From an uncultured Granulosicoccus sp. (GTDB taxonomy: Bacteria; Pseudomonadota; Gammaproteobacteria; Granulosicoccales; Granulosicoccaceae), in contig CALDSR010000049.1 of assembly GCA_937924505.1 (NCBI GenBank), positions 1 through 62,148 of the forward strand: a DNA stretch of 62,148 bases, in the 5' to 3' direction. Position numbers and translations under genes: made by a program. Positions 49,970 through 59,462 of this stretch are shown here, piece after piece. Position 1 is the first letter of the stretch; every line of letters begins with the position of its first letter. The notes below the pieces were generated by a model, which worked only from the letters and a program-made list of their open reading frames with translations, did no database searches and had not been told where the DNA came from.

Positions 49970-50872
49970 TTAGGCAAAGGCACTTTTTGCCTTGCCGCTT
50001 TCCTGCACTTTGAAGATCGACGAACCGTCTGGCGGTGGAGGTAACGGCATCATGATGGGTACGTCGGTAAGTCGAGCTGTCAACGGTTGAGAACCGCAAA
50101 CAAGATTGTCCTGAAATTTCTGCCACAAGGCTTGTTGATTCAAGCCAGTATATACATTCTGCGCACCGGCAATGGGCCAGGCGTCTGCAGCGCCAAGTTC
50201 ATAAAGCAATAACAATCGCGGGTCCTTGCCTCGGTTAGGTGCACTGCCATGCAAGGTGCGAACATGGTGAATGGAAATATCGCCAGCTTTACCCGTCAAC
50301 GTCACCGCTGCATCAAGATTGACATCGGGATGTGACGGATCAACAGCACCACAGAACAGATCATCGATCGTATGCGGTATAGCGGGTAATTTGTGTGACC
50401 CCGGAATCACCTGTAGCGGCCCGTCGTCTTCGCCAATGTCACTCAGCATTACGCCGACAGCGAGTAAATTGTCATTCGTATGCGGGTAAAACGCCCAGTC
50501 CTGATGCCATTCAACCGGCGCACCGCCCTGAGCGGCCTTGGTGTTCAGTTTGCTGTTATGCAGTCGGATATCGTTGCCTAATATTGGCTTGAGTAGGCCC
50601 AGCAATGCATCGGATTTCAAATATTGTTTAAAAATACCTGCCACCAGATGTGGGGTCTTGATGCGATTCAGGCGCGGATGCTTTGATCCATGCCCTCGGT
50701 CCAGATCGTACACATCATTGTTTTCGGTCACTTTTCTCGATGCGTCGATCAGAACCCGGGTGGTTTCTTGCATTTCCTGCAGCAGATCCGCTGGTACCGC
50801 ATTCCGGATGACCAGAAAACCGTCTCGTCGGTAATCCCGATCCTGGATATCGCTAAGCGTATACATGGGCAT
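49970..50872 (-). CDS. Phytanoyl-CoA dioxygenase-family Fe(II)/2-oxoglutarate oxygenase
   Basis: 300 residues from the ATG at 50872; a second ATG is two codons in. The iron ligands H123 and D125 (EWHQDW) and a distal H near 208 (RTLHGSAPNRGKD) are present, with the 2-oxoglutarate arginine about residue 217. Typical for PhyH-like oxygenases that act on small molecules. The substrate cannot be assigned. First gene of a pair with the DUF3291-like protein. Confidence 0.85.
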   Translation of the reverse strand: MPMYTLSDIQDRDYRRDGFLVIRNAVPADLLQEMQETTRVLIDASRKVTENNDVYDLDRGHGSKHPRLNRIKTPHLVAGIFKQYLKSDALLGLLKPILGNDIRLHNSKLNTKAAQGGAPVEWHQDWAFYPHTNDNLLAVGVMLSDIGEDDGPLQVIPGSHKLPAIPHTIDDLFCGAVDPSHPDVNLDAAVTLTGKAGDISIHHVRTLHGSAPNRGKDPRLLLLYELGAADAWPIAGAQNVYTGLNQQALWQKFQDNLVCGSQPLTARLTDVPIMMPLPPPPDGSSIFKVQESGKAKSAFA

Positions 50873-50975
50873 GGGTCCACATGATATGTGTTGTGAGTCA
50901 CACGCTAACACCGCTCCTTATGGTTGCCAAGGAGGTGATGTCATAAATTGATCTACCATGGTAAATCCGGGTAGT

Positions 50976-50981
50976 AAGGAG
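50976..50981 (+). promoter_or_regulatory. Ribosome-binding site of the adaptor gene
   Basis: AAGGAG, 8 bases before TTG 50990; this supports the TTG start. Confidence 0.6.
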
Positions 50982-50989
50982 CCTAGGTT

Positions 50990-52048
50990 TTGCTCAAGAA
51001 TATTTTTTTGCTAATGCTCGCGCTGGCTGGTATTGGAGCATTTGCGTATTGGTATTTCAAACCAGAACCTGTGGTATCGGTATCGACGGTGGTCGTCGAA
51101 AAGGGCGACATCGTGCGAACACTGAACCTTGTCGGCGAGGTCATCAATGATCAAACCGTCACGATGACAGCGCTACTCGATGGCGAAATCATTTCCATCA
51201 AGGCCCGTGAAGGCGACGCTGTGCGTAAAGGCGATACGCTGGCGGAGCTGGATAGTCAGGAAGCGAACACACTGCTCGACAAGGCCAAGGCTGAACTCCA
51301 ATACCAGCAACAGAATGTCGAGACGACAACACGTAATCACCAGCGACTTCTCGATTTGTCACAAGCTGGCAATGCATCAAAACAGGCCCTTGATGATGCC
51401 TTGAATGCGAAGCTCAGCGCCGAGGCTGCCGTAAAAGTCGGCACAACCAGCGTCACTCTTTCGGAGCTTAAATTGCAGAATGCACGTATCGAAGCGCCTT
51501 TTGACGGCACCGTCGTTTTACAAAGCGCTGAAATTGGCCAATGGGTAGAAGCGGGCACACGCCTGTTTACGATAGTTTCTGACACCGGAAATGTTATCCA
51601 GGCAGAAGTCGACTCCAGCGAATGGTCTCGGGTCGGACTTGAGCAAGTGGCCCAGCTTAGTACCGATGCAATCCCTGATACGCAGTGGCCAAGCGAAGTC
51701 AAGTGGATAGCTCCAAATATCAGCGAAGATAGTGGCAATACATTCGCGGTACGTTTTTCCTTGGGTGACGATACGCCCGCGTTTCTGCTTGGTCAGGAAC
51801 TGGATGTGGATCTTGAGCTTGATAGAGTCACTGATGTACTCACCGCTCCACTTCAAGCATTGATAGAAGAATCCCCCGGGCAATTTGTTACGTTTGTGTC
51901 CGAGGCTGGCGAGGCCAAACGCCGAACGGTCGAGCTTGGATTGAAGAACCTGATCGATGCCGAAGTCACCGCCGGTTTGAATCAGGGTGATGTATTGATT
52001 TTGCCTGGCAGGTATCGTTTATTCGATGGAATGCCAATCGGTGATTGA
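50990..52048 (+). CDS. RND/MacA-type periplasmic adaptor subunit
   Basis: 352 residues, starting at TTG 50990 with a good AAGGAG site. One N-terminal membrane helix (about 3-22) anchors a HlyD/MacA-like adaptor: a lipoyl-like segment (ISIKAREGDAVRKGDTLAELDS), a helical hairpin about 85-145 and IEAPFDGTVVLQSAEIGQWV. It couples an inner-membrane pump to an outer-membrane channel; no TolC-like gene is here. The end overlaps the next gene. Confidence 0.9.
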   Translation: MLKNIFLLMLALAGIGAFAYWYFKPEPVVSVSTVVVEKGDIVRTLNLVGEVINDQTVTMTALLDGEIISIKAREGDAVRKGDTLAELDSQEANTLLDKAKAELQYQQQNVETTTRNHQRLLDLSQAGNASKQALDDALNAKLSAEAAVKVGTTSVTLSELKLQNARIEAPFDGTVVLQSAEIGQWVEAGTRLFTIVSDTGNVIQAEVDSSEWSRVGLEQVAQLSTDAIPDTQWPSEVKWIAPNISEDSGNTFAVRFSLGDDTPAFLLGQELDVDLELDRVTDVLTAPLQALIEESPGQFVTFVSEAGEAKRRTVELGLKNLIDAEVTAGLNQGDVLILPGRYRLFDGMPIGD

Positions 52049-52712
52049 GCTTGAGCATCTCAACAAGAGTTTTACGACAGCGGCCGGCAAGTTGCCGATC
52101 CTGAGAGACATTTCGCTCAAAATAGCACCAGGCGAATTTGTTGCGATCATGGGGCCATCCGGCTCTGGAAAAAGTACCTTGCTCAATGTGTTGGGTTGTC
52201 TGGATGTTTTCGATAGTGGTCGATACGTCTTTGGCGATGTGAACATACAGGATCTTGATTCGGATGCATTGGCGGCTTTGCGCTGCAATGCGTTTGGATT
52301 CATTTTTCAGAATTTCAACCTTGTCCCGCAACTGACCGCCTGGCGTAATGTCGAATTACCTTTGATCTACAGTGGTAAATCTCGCAAGATCAGAAAATCG
52401 ATCGCGGAAGCCATGCTGGCAGAGATGGGGCTGGCGGAACGCACCGAGCACCGACCGGTTGAATTGTCCGGTGGCCAGCAACAGCGGGTTGCCATCGCTC
52501 GTGCATTGATCAATCAGCCCGATGTGATCATTGCTGATGAACCCACTGGCAGTCTCGATAGCGAAACCGGGCAGGAGATCATGCAGGTATTGTCGGCATT
52601 GCACAAAAAAGGTACGACCATCGTCATGGTCACACATGAAAACGAAATTGCCGAGCATGCCAGTCGGTTGATACATCTGCGCGATGGGCGTGTCATCGAG
52701 GCAAGCGCATGA
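52026..52712 (+). CDS. MacB/LolD-type ABC transporter ATPase
   Basis: 228 residues. Walker [10 protein letters not shown], signature [15 protein letters not shown], Walker [13 protein letters not shown]; the ADEPTGSLD form is typical of the MacB/LolD/FtsE group. GTG 52041 (Met-Ile-Glu-Leu) is an alternative start and fits the usual domain opening better. It overlaps the adaptor by up to 23 bases and the permease by four. Confidence 0.93.
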   Translation: MECQSVIELEHLNKSFTTAAGKLPILRDISLKIAPGEFVAIMGPSGSGKSTLLNVLGCLDVFDSGRYVFGDVNIQDLDSDALAALRCNAFGFIFQNFNLVPQLTAWRNVELPLIYSGKSRKIRKSIAEAMLAEMGLAERTEHRPVELSGGQQQRVAIARALINQPDVIIADEPTGSLDSETGQEIMQVLSALHKKGTTIVMVTHENEIAEHASRLIHLRDGRVIEASA

Positions 52713-53947
52713 AAATTCTGCTCGACAGCTTTCACCAGGCTATTCGCGCGTTGGTTGATCATCGACTGCGAACGGCCTTGAGTATTCTTGGCATCACGAT
52801 CGGCATCGCGGCGGTGATGGCGGTCAGCACGATCAGCAAGGGTGGAAATTACATTGTCTATTCAGAGCTCGAGACCTTCGGCTTGAATTCTGTCTGGGTA
52901 TACCGCGACAATAATTTTAATACCGGTGCCAGACAGGCGCGTCCCGGTAGCGGAATAGACAATGATGACTACGATGCAGTCCGCCTGAACATGGCAGGTT
53001 TTGGTATCAGGCGAGTAACCCCGGTTGTCTATCCAAACGATAGAGGCGAATTTACGCAACGTGGCCGTAGCATGATTGCTCAATTGCTGGGTGTTGGTCG
53101 TGAGTATCATGATGTCACCAACGACACCCTGGACCAAGGTCGGCGTTTTCATCAGGCTGATATCGATGACAAGAATCTGGTCGCTATCGTTGGCCCGACA
53201 GTCGTTGAACGTCTGCTTGATTCGTCGCAGTCGCCGATCGGCCAGACCATCCGCTATCAGAACAAGCGGTTTATGGTTATAGGAACGCTCGAACGCAAGA
53301 GTCGCGATTTTCTATCGAGTATCGGCTCGGTGGGCGGACAGGATGCGAACGATCGAATTCTGATCCCCTTCACCGCCTTGCAACAGATTCGCGGTCGAGA
53401 TTCGATTGGCAACTTTCATGTCGAAGTGGCCGAATTTGATGAAGCGGATCAGGTGGCCACCCGTGTTCGCACATTGCTTGAAAATCGTCACCCCGTTGGT
53501 TTCGCCTACAAGTCTGAAACCATGGCGAGCTATATAACGACCACCAACCGGATTCTCGGTGGCGTGGCCATTGTCGGCATTGTGGCTGCATCAATTTCAT
53601 TACTGGTGGGTGGCATGGGCATCATGAACATGATGGGGACGGCGGTGCTTGAGCGAACCCGTGAGATTGGTGTCCGCAAAGCCATTGGTGCACGTGAAAA
53701 GGATATTCTGCTGCAGTTCCTGCTTGAGGCCGGACTCATCAGTATCGTCGGTGGACTTCTCGGCTTACTGATAGGCGGACTCGCCAGTGTTGGCCTGGCC
53801 TATGCGACCGGCTTTCCGGTGATTCCGTCACCTGTCAGCATTTTTGGCGCTCTGGCAGTTTCGGTCACCGTCGGGCTGTTATCAGGCTTTCTGCCGGCTC
53901 GCCGAGCGGCTAAATTGCGCCCGGTCGAGGCCCTTCGCAGCGACTGA
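52709..53947 (+). CDS. MacB-type FtsX-like permease
   Basis: 412 residues: one N-terminal membrane helix (about 20-40), a large periplasmic MacB core domain (about 50-270) and three C-terminal helices of FtsX type (VERTREIGVRKAIGA-like ERTREIGVRKAIGARE follows the second helix). Unlike E. coli MacB the ATPase is separate. Together with the adaptor and ATPase it forms a tripartite macrolide/peptide/toxin-type exporter; the substrate is unknown. Confidence 0.92.
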   Translation: MKILLDSFHQAIRALVDHRLRTALSILGITIGIAAVMAVSTISKGGNYIVYSELETFGLNSVWVYRDNNFNTGARQARPGSGIDNDDYDAVRLNMAGFGIRRVTPVVYPNDRGEFTQRGRSMIAQLLGVGREYHDVTNDTLDQGRRFHQADIDDKNLVAIVGPTVVERLLDSSQSPIGQTIRYQNKRFMVIGTLERKSRDFLSSIGSVGGQDANDRILIPFTALQQIRGRDSIGNFHVEVAEFDEADQVATRVRTLLENRHPVGFAYKSETMASYITTTNRILGGVAIVGIVAASISLLVGGMGIMNMMGTAVLERTREIGVRKAIGAREKDILLQFLLEAGLISIVGGLLGLLIGGLASVGLAYATGFPVIPSPVSIFGALAVSVTVGLLSGFLPARRAAKLRPVEALRSD

Positions 53948-54074
53948 AAACCCACTTGCGTGAGGTTCCGCCGCGGACTTTGGTGCAAATATTCGCCCGT
54001 CCAACCGAGTTAACGCTTGAACTGGCAACAACATTGCATCGCAGTACGTTATACGACGTAACGAAGAACCCGCA

Positions 54075-54389
54075 ATGCAACAGATTCAACCGGATCCGCT
54101 TTGGGACGAAGGCATTTCCTCATTTTTGCTCGGCGAATACGAGCAACGTCAGGTACCGTTGACCATCGACGATCTGCAAGCCTTCGCCAATGACCACGCG
54201 GTGCGCATTGGCGACATTCTGGAAACGCTTTTCCTGATGGCGATCTATGGCGAGTGGCGGTATATGGATGCTGCCGGTACCGACCTGAAGCTCGATGAGG
54301 ACGCGCTGAACAAGCTATATGCCAAAGGTCGATTGTCAGTCGCTGATCTCGAATCCTTCAGTGGTGTGTGGGTGCCAACCGGCGCTTAG
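54075..54389 (+). CDS. Conserved-looking small protein of unknown function
   Basis: 104 residues, acidic, no signal or membrane segment. I do not recognise it. It is predicted helical, with an HTH-like stretch ([20 protein letters not shown]) and later [19 protein letters not shown]. Good codon character and a clear ATG. It lies 127 bases after the permease and before the uvrD leader. Confidence 0.6.
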   Translation: MQQIQPDPLWDEGISSFLLGEYEQRQVPLTIDDLQAFANDHAVRIGDILETLFLMAIYGEWRYMDAAGTDLKLDEDALNKLYAKGRLSVADLESFSGVWVPTGA

Positions 54390-54800
54390 TCACTAAGCAT
54401 TGGTGTACCTGGTGCCGAACTGCCCAATAGGGACGGCGCGACGATATTGCCAGCCACCCGAATCACGAACAAATCCCTCAGCCCCTGATCGAACACGATT
54501 TCGGCGGGCACACGGGAATCTTAGCAACCTGGGATGAAGGCAAAGGGTGGCTGGGATTCTGCCTGATCGGCTCGATGAGCCTGTTCGACAAGGGACGACG
54601 TATCACGAACATAAGCGGCGAATCGCTGGTTGCCGGTTTTCAAAGGTTGCAAAGCCTCTGCGGTGGGAACCACGGGTGACCGCTGCAAAAATAGGGTGAC
54701 TCGCCCAATAGTATGACCTTCGCGACCGTGAGTGCCGAATACTGGATGTACAATCAGCTAAAACGCTGCAGCAAGAGGTCACGGTTGATACCATGCACGG
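54390..54800. other. 411-base region before uvrD with a start-less open frame
   Basis: Between the small protein and uvrD. Plus-strand 54431-54679 is open for 82 codons with protein-like content (His-Asp-Phe-Gly-Gly-His, Leu-Gly-Phe-Cys) but has no start before an internal Met; possibly a remnant. The LexA box is at 54742-54757, next to uvrD. Confidence 0.4.
54742..54757 (+). promoter_or_regulatory. LexA (SOS) box of uvrD
   Basis: CTGGATGTACAATCAG fits the CTG-N10-CAG consensus, 44 bases before the uvrD ATG. E. coli uvrD is LexA-controlled in the same way, so SOS induction is likely here. Confidence 0.6.
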
Positions 54801-56969
54801 ATGGATGTCTCTGATCTTATTGATTCTCTGAACGATGCGCAGCGACAGGCTGTTACAGCACCCCCCGGGCATTTGCTGGTTCAGGCCGGGGCGGGCAGTG
54901 GCAAAACACGTGTGCTGGTGCACCGTATCGCCTGGCTGAATCGCGTCGAAAGCGTCTCGCCGTTCGGCATCATGGCGGTGACCTTCACCAACAAGGCTGC
55001 GCGCGAGATGCGCCAACGCGTCGAGGATCTGCTTGGCATGGCGCTCGGGCCAATGTGGATCGGTACTTTTCATGGCATCGCCCATCGGTTTTTGCGCGCC
55101 CACTGGAAAGAGGCTGGTATACCTCAGGCATTCCAGATTCTGGATTCGGACGATCAACTTCGCCTGGTGAAGCGCACCATCCGGGCACTGGAACTCGACG
55201 AAACCCATTTCCCGCCGCGCCAGGTTCAGTGGTTCATCAATGGGCACAAGGATGAGGGCCGAAGGCCGCAGCATATCGATGATCAGAACGACCCGATTAC
55301 CGCGCAGTACGTTCGCATCTACACCGCCTATGAGGCCTCATGCAATCGAGCCGGCGCCGTTGACTTTGCTGAACTCTTGCTACGCGCGCTGGAAACACTG
55401 CGCGACAATGCCAGCTTGCTCGAACATTATCGCAAGCGTTTCAAGCATCTGTTGATTGATGAGTTTCAGGATACCAACGCCATTCAGTATGCGTGGATTC
55501 GGCTGCTTGCAGGTGACACCGGTTATGTCTTTGCCGTCGGCGACGATGATCAGTCCATCTATGCATGGCGCGGTGCGCGCGTTGAAAACATCCTTAACTT
55601 CAACAAGGATTTCACCAGTGCAGAGCTTATCCGACTCGAACAGAACTATCGCTCGACCAGCAATATCCTGAATGCAGCAAATGCCTTGATTGACAAAAAC
55701 GTTGGCCGACTGGGCAAGAACTTGTGGACGGCGGATAATGAAGGTGAATTGATCACCTTGTATAACTCGTACAACGAAACCGATGAAGCGCGTTTCATTG
55801 GTGAAACGATTATCGACTATGTGGCCGACGGTGGGCGGCGCAAGGATTGCGCCATCCTGTATCGTTCGAATGCGCAGTCAAGATCAATAGAAGAATATCT
55901 AATGGCGGCTGGGGTCAGCTATCGAGTCTACGGCGGTCAGCGCTTCTTCGAGCGTGCTGAAATCAAGGATTCCCTGGCCTATCTTAGGCTTGCGACGCAT
56001 AGTTATGATGATGTTTCTCTCGAACGCATCATCAATCAGCCTGCGCGCGGTATTGGTGACAAGACCGTCTCGGATATCCGCACCGAAGCTCGCGCGCGAT
56101 CCATTCCCATGTGGGATGCCGCGGTCGATCTGGTCAAGGAAAAACGACTCAAGGGGCGTGCTACCACGGCGGTCGAGAAGTTCTTGAATCTGATTACATC
56201 AATGCGTGAAGCAATCGCAGAACAGGCGTTGCCGCAGCAAGTTCAAACCGTCAACGATCTCAGTGGACTGATCGAACACTTTAAGAAAGATCAGTCCGAT
56301 CGTGGGCAAAGCCGCGTGGAAAACATCGAAGAACTCGACAGTGCAGCGCGTGCCTTTGTCAATCAACTCGATGAAACTCCCGAACTCAATATCATTGATG
56401 AGTTTCTTGCCCATGCAGCACTTGAAGCGGGTGAAGGCCAGGCCGATGGTGATGACAATGCCGTGCAATTGATGACCTTGCATTCGGCCAAAGGTCTTGA
56501 ATTCCCTGTTGTGTTCATGGCCGGCATGGAGCAGGGCTTGTTTCCGCACCAGCGTTCTGCCGAAGATCCTGCACGCATGGAAGAAGAACGCAGGCTATGT
56601 TATGTCGGTATTACCCGTGCCGAAAAGAAACTGTATATGACGATGGCCGAGCAACGCCGCTTGCATGGTCGTGATCAGTACAATCCACCGTCGAAATTCG
56701 TTACCGAATTACCTGCTGAACTACTCGAAGAGATACGTCCGCGCATGCAAGTCAGCATGCCGGTATACAACCCCCGACAAAGCTATGGCTTTGAAGAAGA
56801 ACACGATACGGGTCTGAGTGTGGGGCAGCAGGTTCGCCACGGCAAGTTTGGTATTGGTATTGTTCTCGATCAGGAAGGGCGCGGTAATCAGGCACGTGTG
56901 CAAGTCAATTTTGAGGACGCCGGTTCCAAGTGGCTTGTGTTGGCGTACGCGAATCTTCAGCCTGCCTGA
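54801..56969 (+). CDS. uvrD: DNA helicase II UvrD
   Basis: A 722-residue SF1A helicase for mismatch and nucleotide-excision repair. Q motif LNDAQRQAV, Walker A QAGAGSGKT, motif II LLIDEFQDTN, motif III VGDDDQSIYAWRGA, motif V LMTLHSAKGLEFPVVF and motif VI YVGITRAEKKL are all visible. Length equals E. coli (720). Preceded by a LexA box; followed by 351 bases without a firm gene. Confidence 0.97.
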   Translation: MDVSDLIDSLNDAQRQAVTAPPGHLLVQAGAGSGKTRVLVHRIAWLNRVESVSPFGIMAVTFTNKAAREMRQRVEDLLGMALGPMWIGTFHGIAHRFLRAHWKEAGIPQAFQILDSDDQLRLVKRTIRALELDETHFPPRQVQWFINGHKDEGRRPQHIDDQNDPITAQYVRIYTAYEASCNRAGAVDFAELLLRALETLRDNASLLEHYRKRFKHLLIDEFQDTNAIQYAWIRLLAGDTGYVFAVGDDDQSIYAWRGARVENILNFNKDFTSAELIRLEQNYRSTSNILNAANALIDKNVGRLGKNLWTADNEGELITLYNSYNETDEARFIGETIIDYVADGGRRKDCAILYRSNAQSRSIEEYLMAAGVSYRVYGGQRFFERAEIKDSLAYLRLATHSYDDVSLERIINQPARGIGDKTVSDIRTEARARSIPMWDAAVDLVKEKRLKGRATTAVEKFLNLITSMREAIAEQALPQQVQTVNDLSGLIEHFKKDQSDRGQSRVENIEELDSAARAFVNQLDETPELNIIDEFLAHAALEAGEGQADGDDNAVQLMTLHSAKGLEFPVVFMAGMEQGLFPHQRSAEDPARMEEERRLCYVGITRAEKKLYMTMAEQRRLHGRDQYNPPSKFVTELPAELLEEIRPRMQVSMPVYNPRQSYGFEEEHDTGLSVGQQVRHGKFGIGIVLDQEGRGNQARVQVNFEDAGSKWLVLAYANLQPA

Positions 56970-57320
56970 TTGTCAGATATTTATAGCATGCTCACTAAGC
57001 AGTATGATGAGCCCATCGTGTGCTTATCAACGCGGCTGAGCAGGGCAATGCCGTTGTGTAATTTCATCTCATGTTGAGTTATGCCTAAGAAGAGGGTGTT
57101 GCTCGGGACACCGATCTTGCGTGTATTTGTAGTTTTTTGGCGGAAATATTGGCGACGAGATTGCCGCAACTAATCGAGCCATGTTAACCAAGCGTTTGAC
57201 TGAAGTTCAATTAATTGAAGCGCAAACAAATATGGCATTACGTATAGAAAATGATTACAAAGGTTGCTGGTTAGAGTTTTTAAATGGCTTGGAGTTCTTT
57301 CGAGTTTGTTGCGTTATAGC
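56970..57320. other. 351-base region without a firm gene
   Basis: Between uvrD and the flavodoxin-like gene (convergent). A/T-richer than neighbours. A 48-codon frame (57181-57327, plus) overlaps the flavodoxin stop; it is probably chance. No terminator hairpin was seen. Confidence 0.4.
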
Positions 57321-57797
57321 TCAATAAATGCCAGCGTCGAGGCCCGCAGCCATGAGCAGCCCCAGCTCCTCGCATTGATCCAAAAACCTATCCTGAAAAT
57401 CTCCCGTCATTATCAAAGCAGGGCGGATGGGGTTCCAGCGTAATCCGGTGACAATTCGTTCAACCGATGTTTTTGCCCCTTCACCATCGTTTCCAGCGCG
57501 AACATACAAGGCGTACGGCATGCCTTGTGTTTGATCAAGGCAGGGGTAATAAATGCGTTCCAGAAAATCCTTCATAAGGCCACTCATGTAGCCGAAGTTT
57601 TCGGTCGTGCCCAGTATCATGCCATCGGAGGCCAGAATCTCTTTTGCTGAAGCAGCTGTCGGTTCAAAATGCTGTACAGTGACATTTTCAATGTCATCAT
57701 GACGGGCGCCGAGTACGATGCTGTCCGCCAGTCGCTGAGTATTGTCTGATGGTAGATTGCTGACGACCAGTAACCGCTTTTTTATCTTTTCACTCAT
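57321..57797 (-). CDS. Flavodoxin-like / NADPH-dependent FMN reductase-family protein
   Basis: 158 residues from the ATG at 57797 (MSEKIKKRLLVVSNLPSDNT); the longer frame crosses the neighbouring gene. A flavodoxin-type phosphate loop (SNLPSDNTQRLAD) is followed by DGMILGTTENFGYMSGLMKDF, the segment around the isoalloxazine ring. Cytosolic, probably FMN-binding. Its start is only 8 bases from that of the divergent BtuF-like gene. Confidence 0.85.
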   Translation of the reverse strand: MSEKIKKRLLVVSNLPSDNTQRLADSIVLGARHDDIENVTVQHFEPTAASAKEILASDGMILGTTENFGYMSGLMKDFLERIYYPCLDQTQGMPYALYVRAGNDGEGAKTSVERIVTGLRWNPIRPALIMTGDFQDRFLDQCEELGLLMAAGLDAGIY

Positions 57798-57805
57798 CTG
57801 AATGC

Positions 57806-58603
57806 ATGCAAGCTCACTATCCTGAACGCATAGTCTGCCTGACTGAGGAGACAACGGAAACCTTGTACTTGCTCGGTGAACAGGAACGTATTGTTGGCAT
57901 CTCTGGATTTACCGTACGCCCGCCTGAGGCTCGACGGGACAAGCCCAAGGTCTCGGCTTTCACGTCAGCCAAAATCGAACGTATCCTGGATCTGTCTCCG
58001 GATCTGGTTATAGGCTTTTCCGATCTGCAGGCGGATATTGCGCGAGAGCTGATTCAACGTGGTGCCAATGTGTTGCTGCTTAATCACCGTTCGGTTCAGG
58101 AAATTTTGAACATGATTCTGATGCTCTCGAGCATCGTTGGTGTCGGCGTAAAGGGTCAAGTGCTCGTGAATACTTATGCGCAGCGAATCGAAAGCATCAG
58201 ACAACAGGCAAATCAATTGTCTTTCCGTCCTCGAGTGTATTTTGAAGAATGGGATGAACCCATGATTTCCGCTATTCGCTGGGTGTCGGAACTGATTGGT
58301 ATTGCTGGGGGCGAGGACTGTTTTTCAGCACTGGGTCAGATGTCGCATGGCAAGGATCGCATCATTGCCGATGCGCAGGATGTAATCGATGCGAACCCGG
58401 ATGTCATCATCGGTTCCTGGTGTGGTAAAAAATTTCGGCCTGAGAAAGTTGCCGCGCGTGCAGGCTGGGGTGTGATCACTGCCGTAAAGAACAATGACCT
58501 GCATGAGATCAAGTCGGTGAACATATTACAACCCGGCCCTGCGGCGTTGACCGATGGTCTCGATGAGCTGGCGAAGATCATATCCAGAACTGTCAGCCGA
58601 TAA
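57806..58603 (+). CDS. BtuF-like cobalamin/siderophore-binding protein without signal peptide
   Basis: 265 residues of the periplasmic-binding family that serves cobalamin, haem and Fe3+-siderophore ABC importers (COG0614 type). It opens MQAHYPERIVCLTEETTETL, directly at the first strand, so no signal peptide is present; the frame closes upstream at 57761-57763 with no other start. The usual glutamates are seen (EETTET, YFEEWDEPM). It may work in the cytosol, for instance as a cobalamin sensor or carrier. No ABC partners are nearby. Confidence 0.75.
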   Translation: MQAHYPERIVCLTEETTETLYLLGEQERIVGISGFTVRPPEARRDKPKVSAFTSAKIERILDLSPDLVIGFSDLQADIARELIQRGANVLLLNHRSVQEILNMILMLSSIVGVGVKGQVLVNTYAQRIESIRQQANQLSFRPRVYFEEWDEPMISAIRWVSELIGIAGGEDCFSALGQMSHGKDRIIADAQDVIDANPDVIIGSWCGKKFRPEKVAARAGWGVITAVKNNDLHEIKSVNILQPGPAALTDGLDELAKIISRTVSR

Positions 58604-58667
58604 ATAAGTATGGCTTCACTGCGTAGTCATCGCGTAATAGAGCAGAGTGCGGCTGGAATATAATTCC

Positions 58668-59462
58668 TTAGTTCACCAGATCCGAATCCCTGATCAGTAC
58701 AACATCAGTTTCTGTTTCCCCGATCAACAAAATGGTATTGACCGAGCCTCCTTCAAGCGTGATGGGTGTATCGCTCACACGACCTTGGGGATCGGTCAAC
58801 ACATAGTTGCCACTTGCTGCGATGACATACTCGGTTATCGCATTGAGGTCGAAGCCAAGATCCGCGAATATGACATCTGATGCACCAGGATTGTCCCCAC
58901 CTGCCAGCAGAGACACATCACTGATGAGGCTTACGTCTCTGAGATTGTCAATTTGAATCAAGCGGACCTTGGCGATAGCCGTATCGTCGGTAGCAACGGC
59001 TGTTCTGACCGCATCAACTCTTATGGCAGAACCTGATTCGCGAACAATGATCGTTGACAGACTTTGCGCGGCTACCGTAAAGGGTTCGTAGGTCGCTATT
59101 GTCGATTCTTCACTATCGAGCAGTGTCAAAACACGAGTATCAGGCGCAATCCTCAGTGCTGGACTGTTGCTACCTGCGGCGATTATCTCGCTGTCACTGT
59201 TTGATGTATCGACGCGCACCACAAGGTCTGACGTGCCGTAGTTCAATACATTGACCAAGGCATCGGTTTCCTCTGTAACGACGTCAAGGTTCATGAAGCT
59301 TGATGTGTCCATCTCGTTCATGTTCATTGGTGGAATGTTGATATCCGCTGTTTCGATGGGGTTGCCGTCGCCGGTGCCAAACAGGCCGCCATCGCAAGCC
59401 GACAATGGGAGAATCAGCGCAAGGAAAACTAGCTGCAGGAGCGTTCGCTTTGAAATATTCAT
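58668..59462 (-). CDS. DUF4397-like lipoprotein
   Basis: 264 residues with a lipoprotein signal: LQLVFLALILPLSAC, lipidated cysteine about residue 23. The rest is beta-rich and acidic with a DUF4397-like repeat (VLNYGTSDLVVRVD, then RLIQIDNLRDVS). Probably outer-membrane or periplasmic. Its start overlaps the stop of the DUF6502 gene by four bases (ATGA), so it is translated after it. Confidence 0.75.
   Translation of the reverse strand: MNISKRTLLQLVFLALILPLSACDGGLFGTGDGNPIETADINIPPMNMNEMDTSSFMNLDVVTEETDALVNVLNYGTSDLVVRVDTSNSDSEIIAAGSNSPALRIAPDTRVLTLLDSEESTIATYEPFTVAAQSLSTIIVRESGSAIRVDAVRTAVATDDTAIAKVRLIQIDNLRDVSLISDVSLLAGGDNPGASDVIFADLGFDLNAITEYVIAASGNYVLTDPQGRVSDTPITLEGGSVNTILLIGETETDVVLIRDSDLVN

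Noticed and set aside
57181..57327. 48-codon plus-strand frame downstream of uvrD
   Set aside because: Short, overlaps the flavodoxin 3' end antisense, weak start; kept only as a note in the gap entry.
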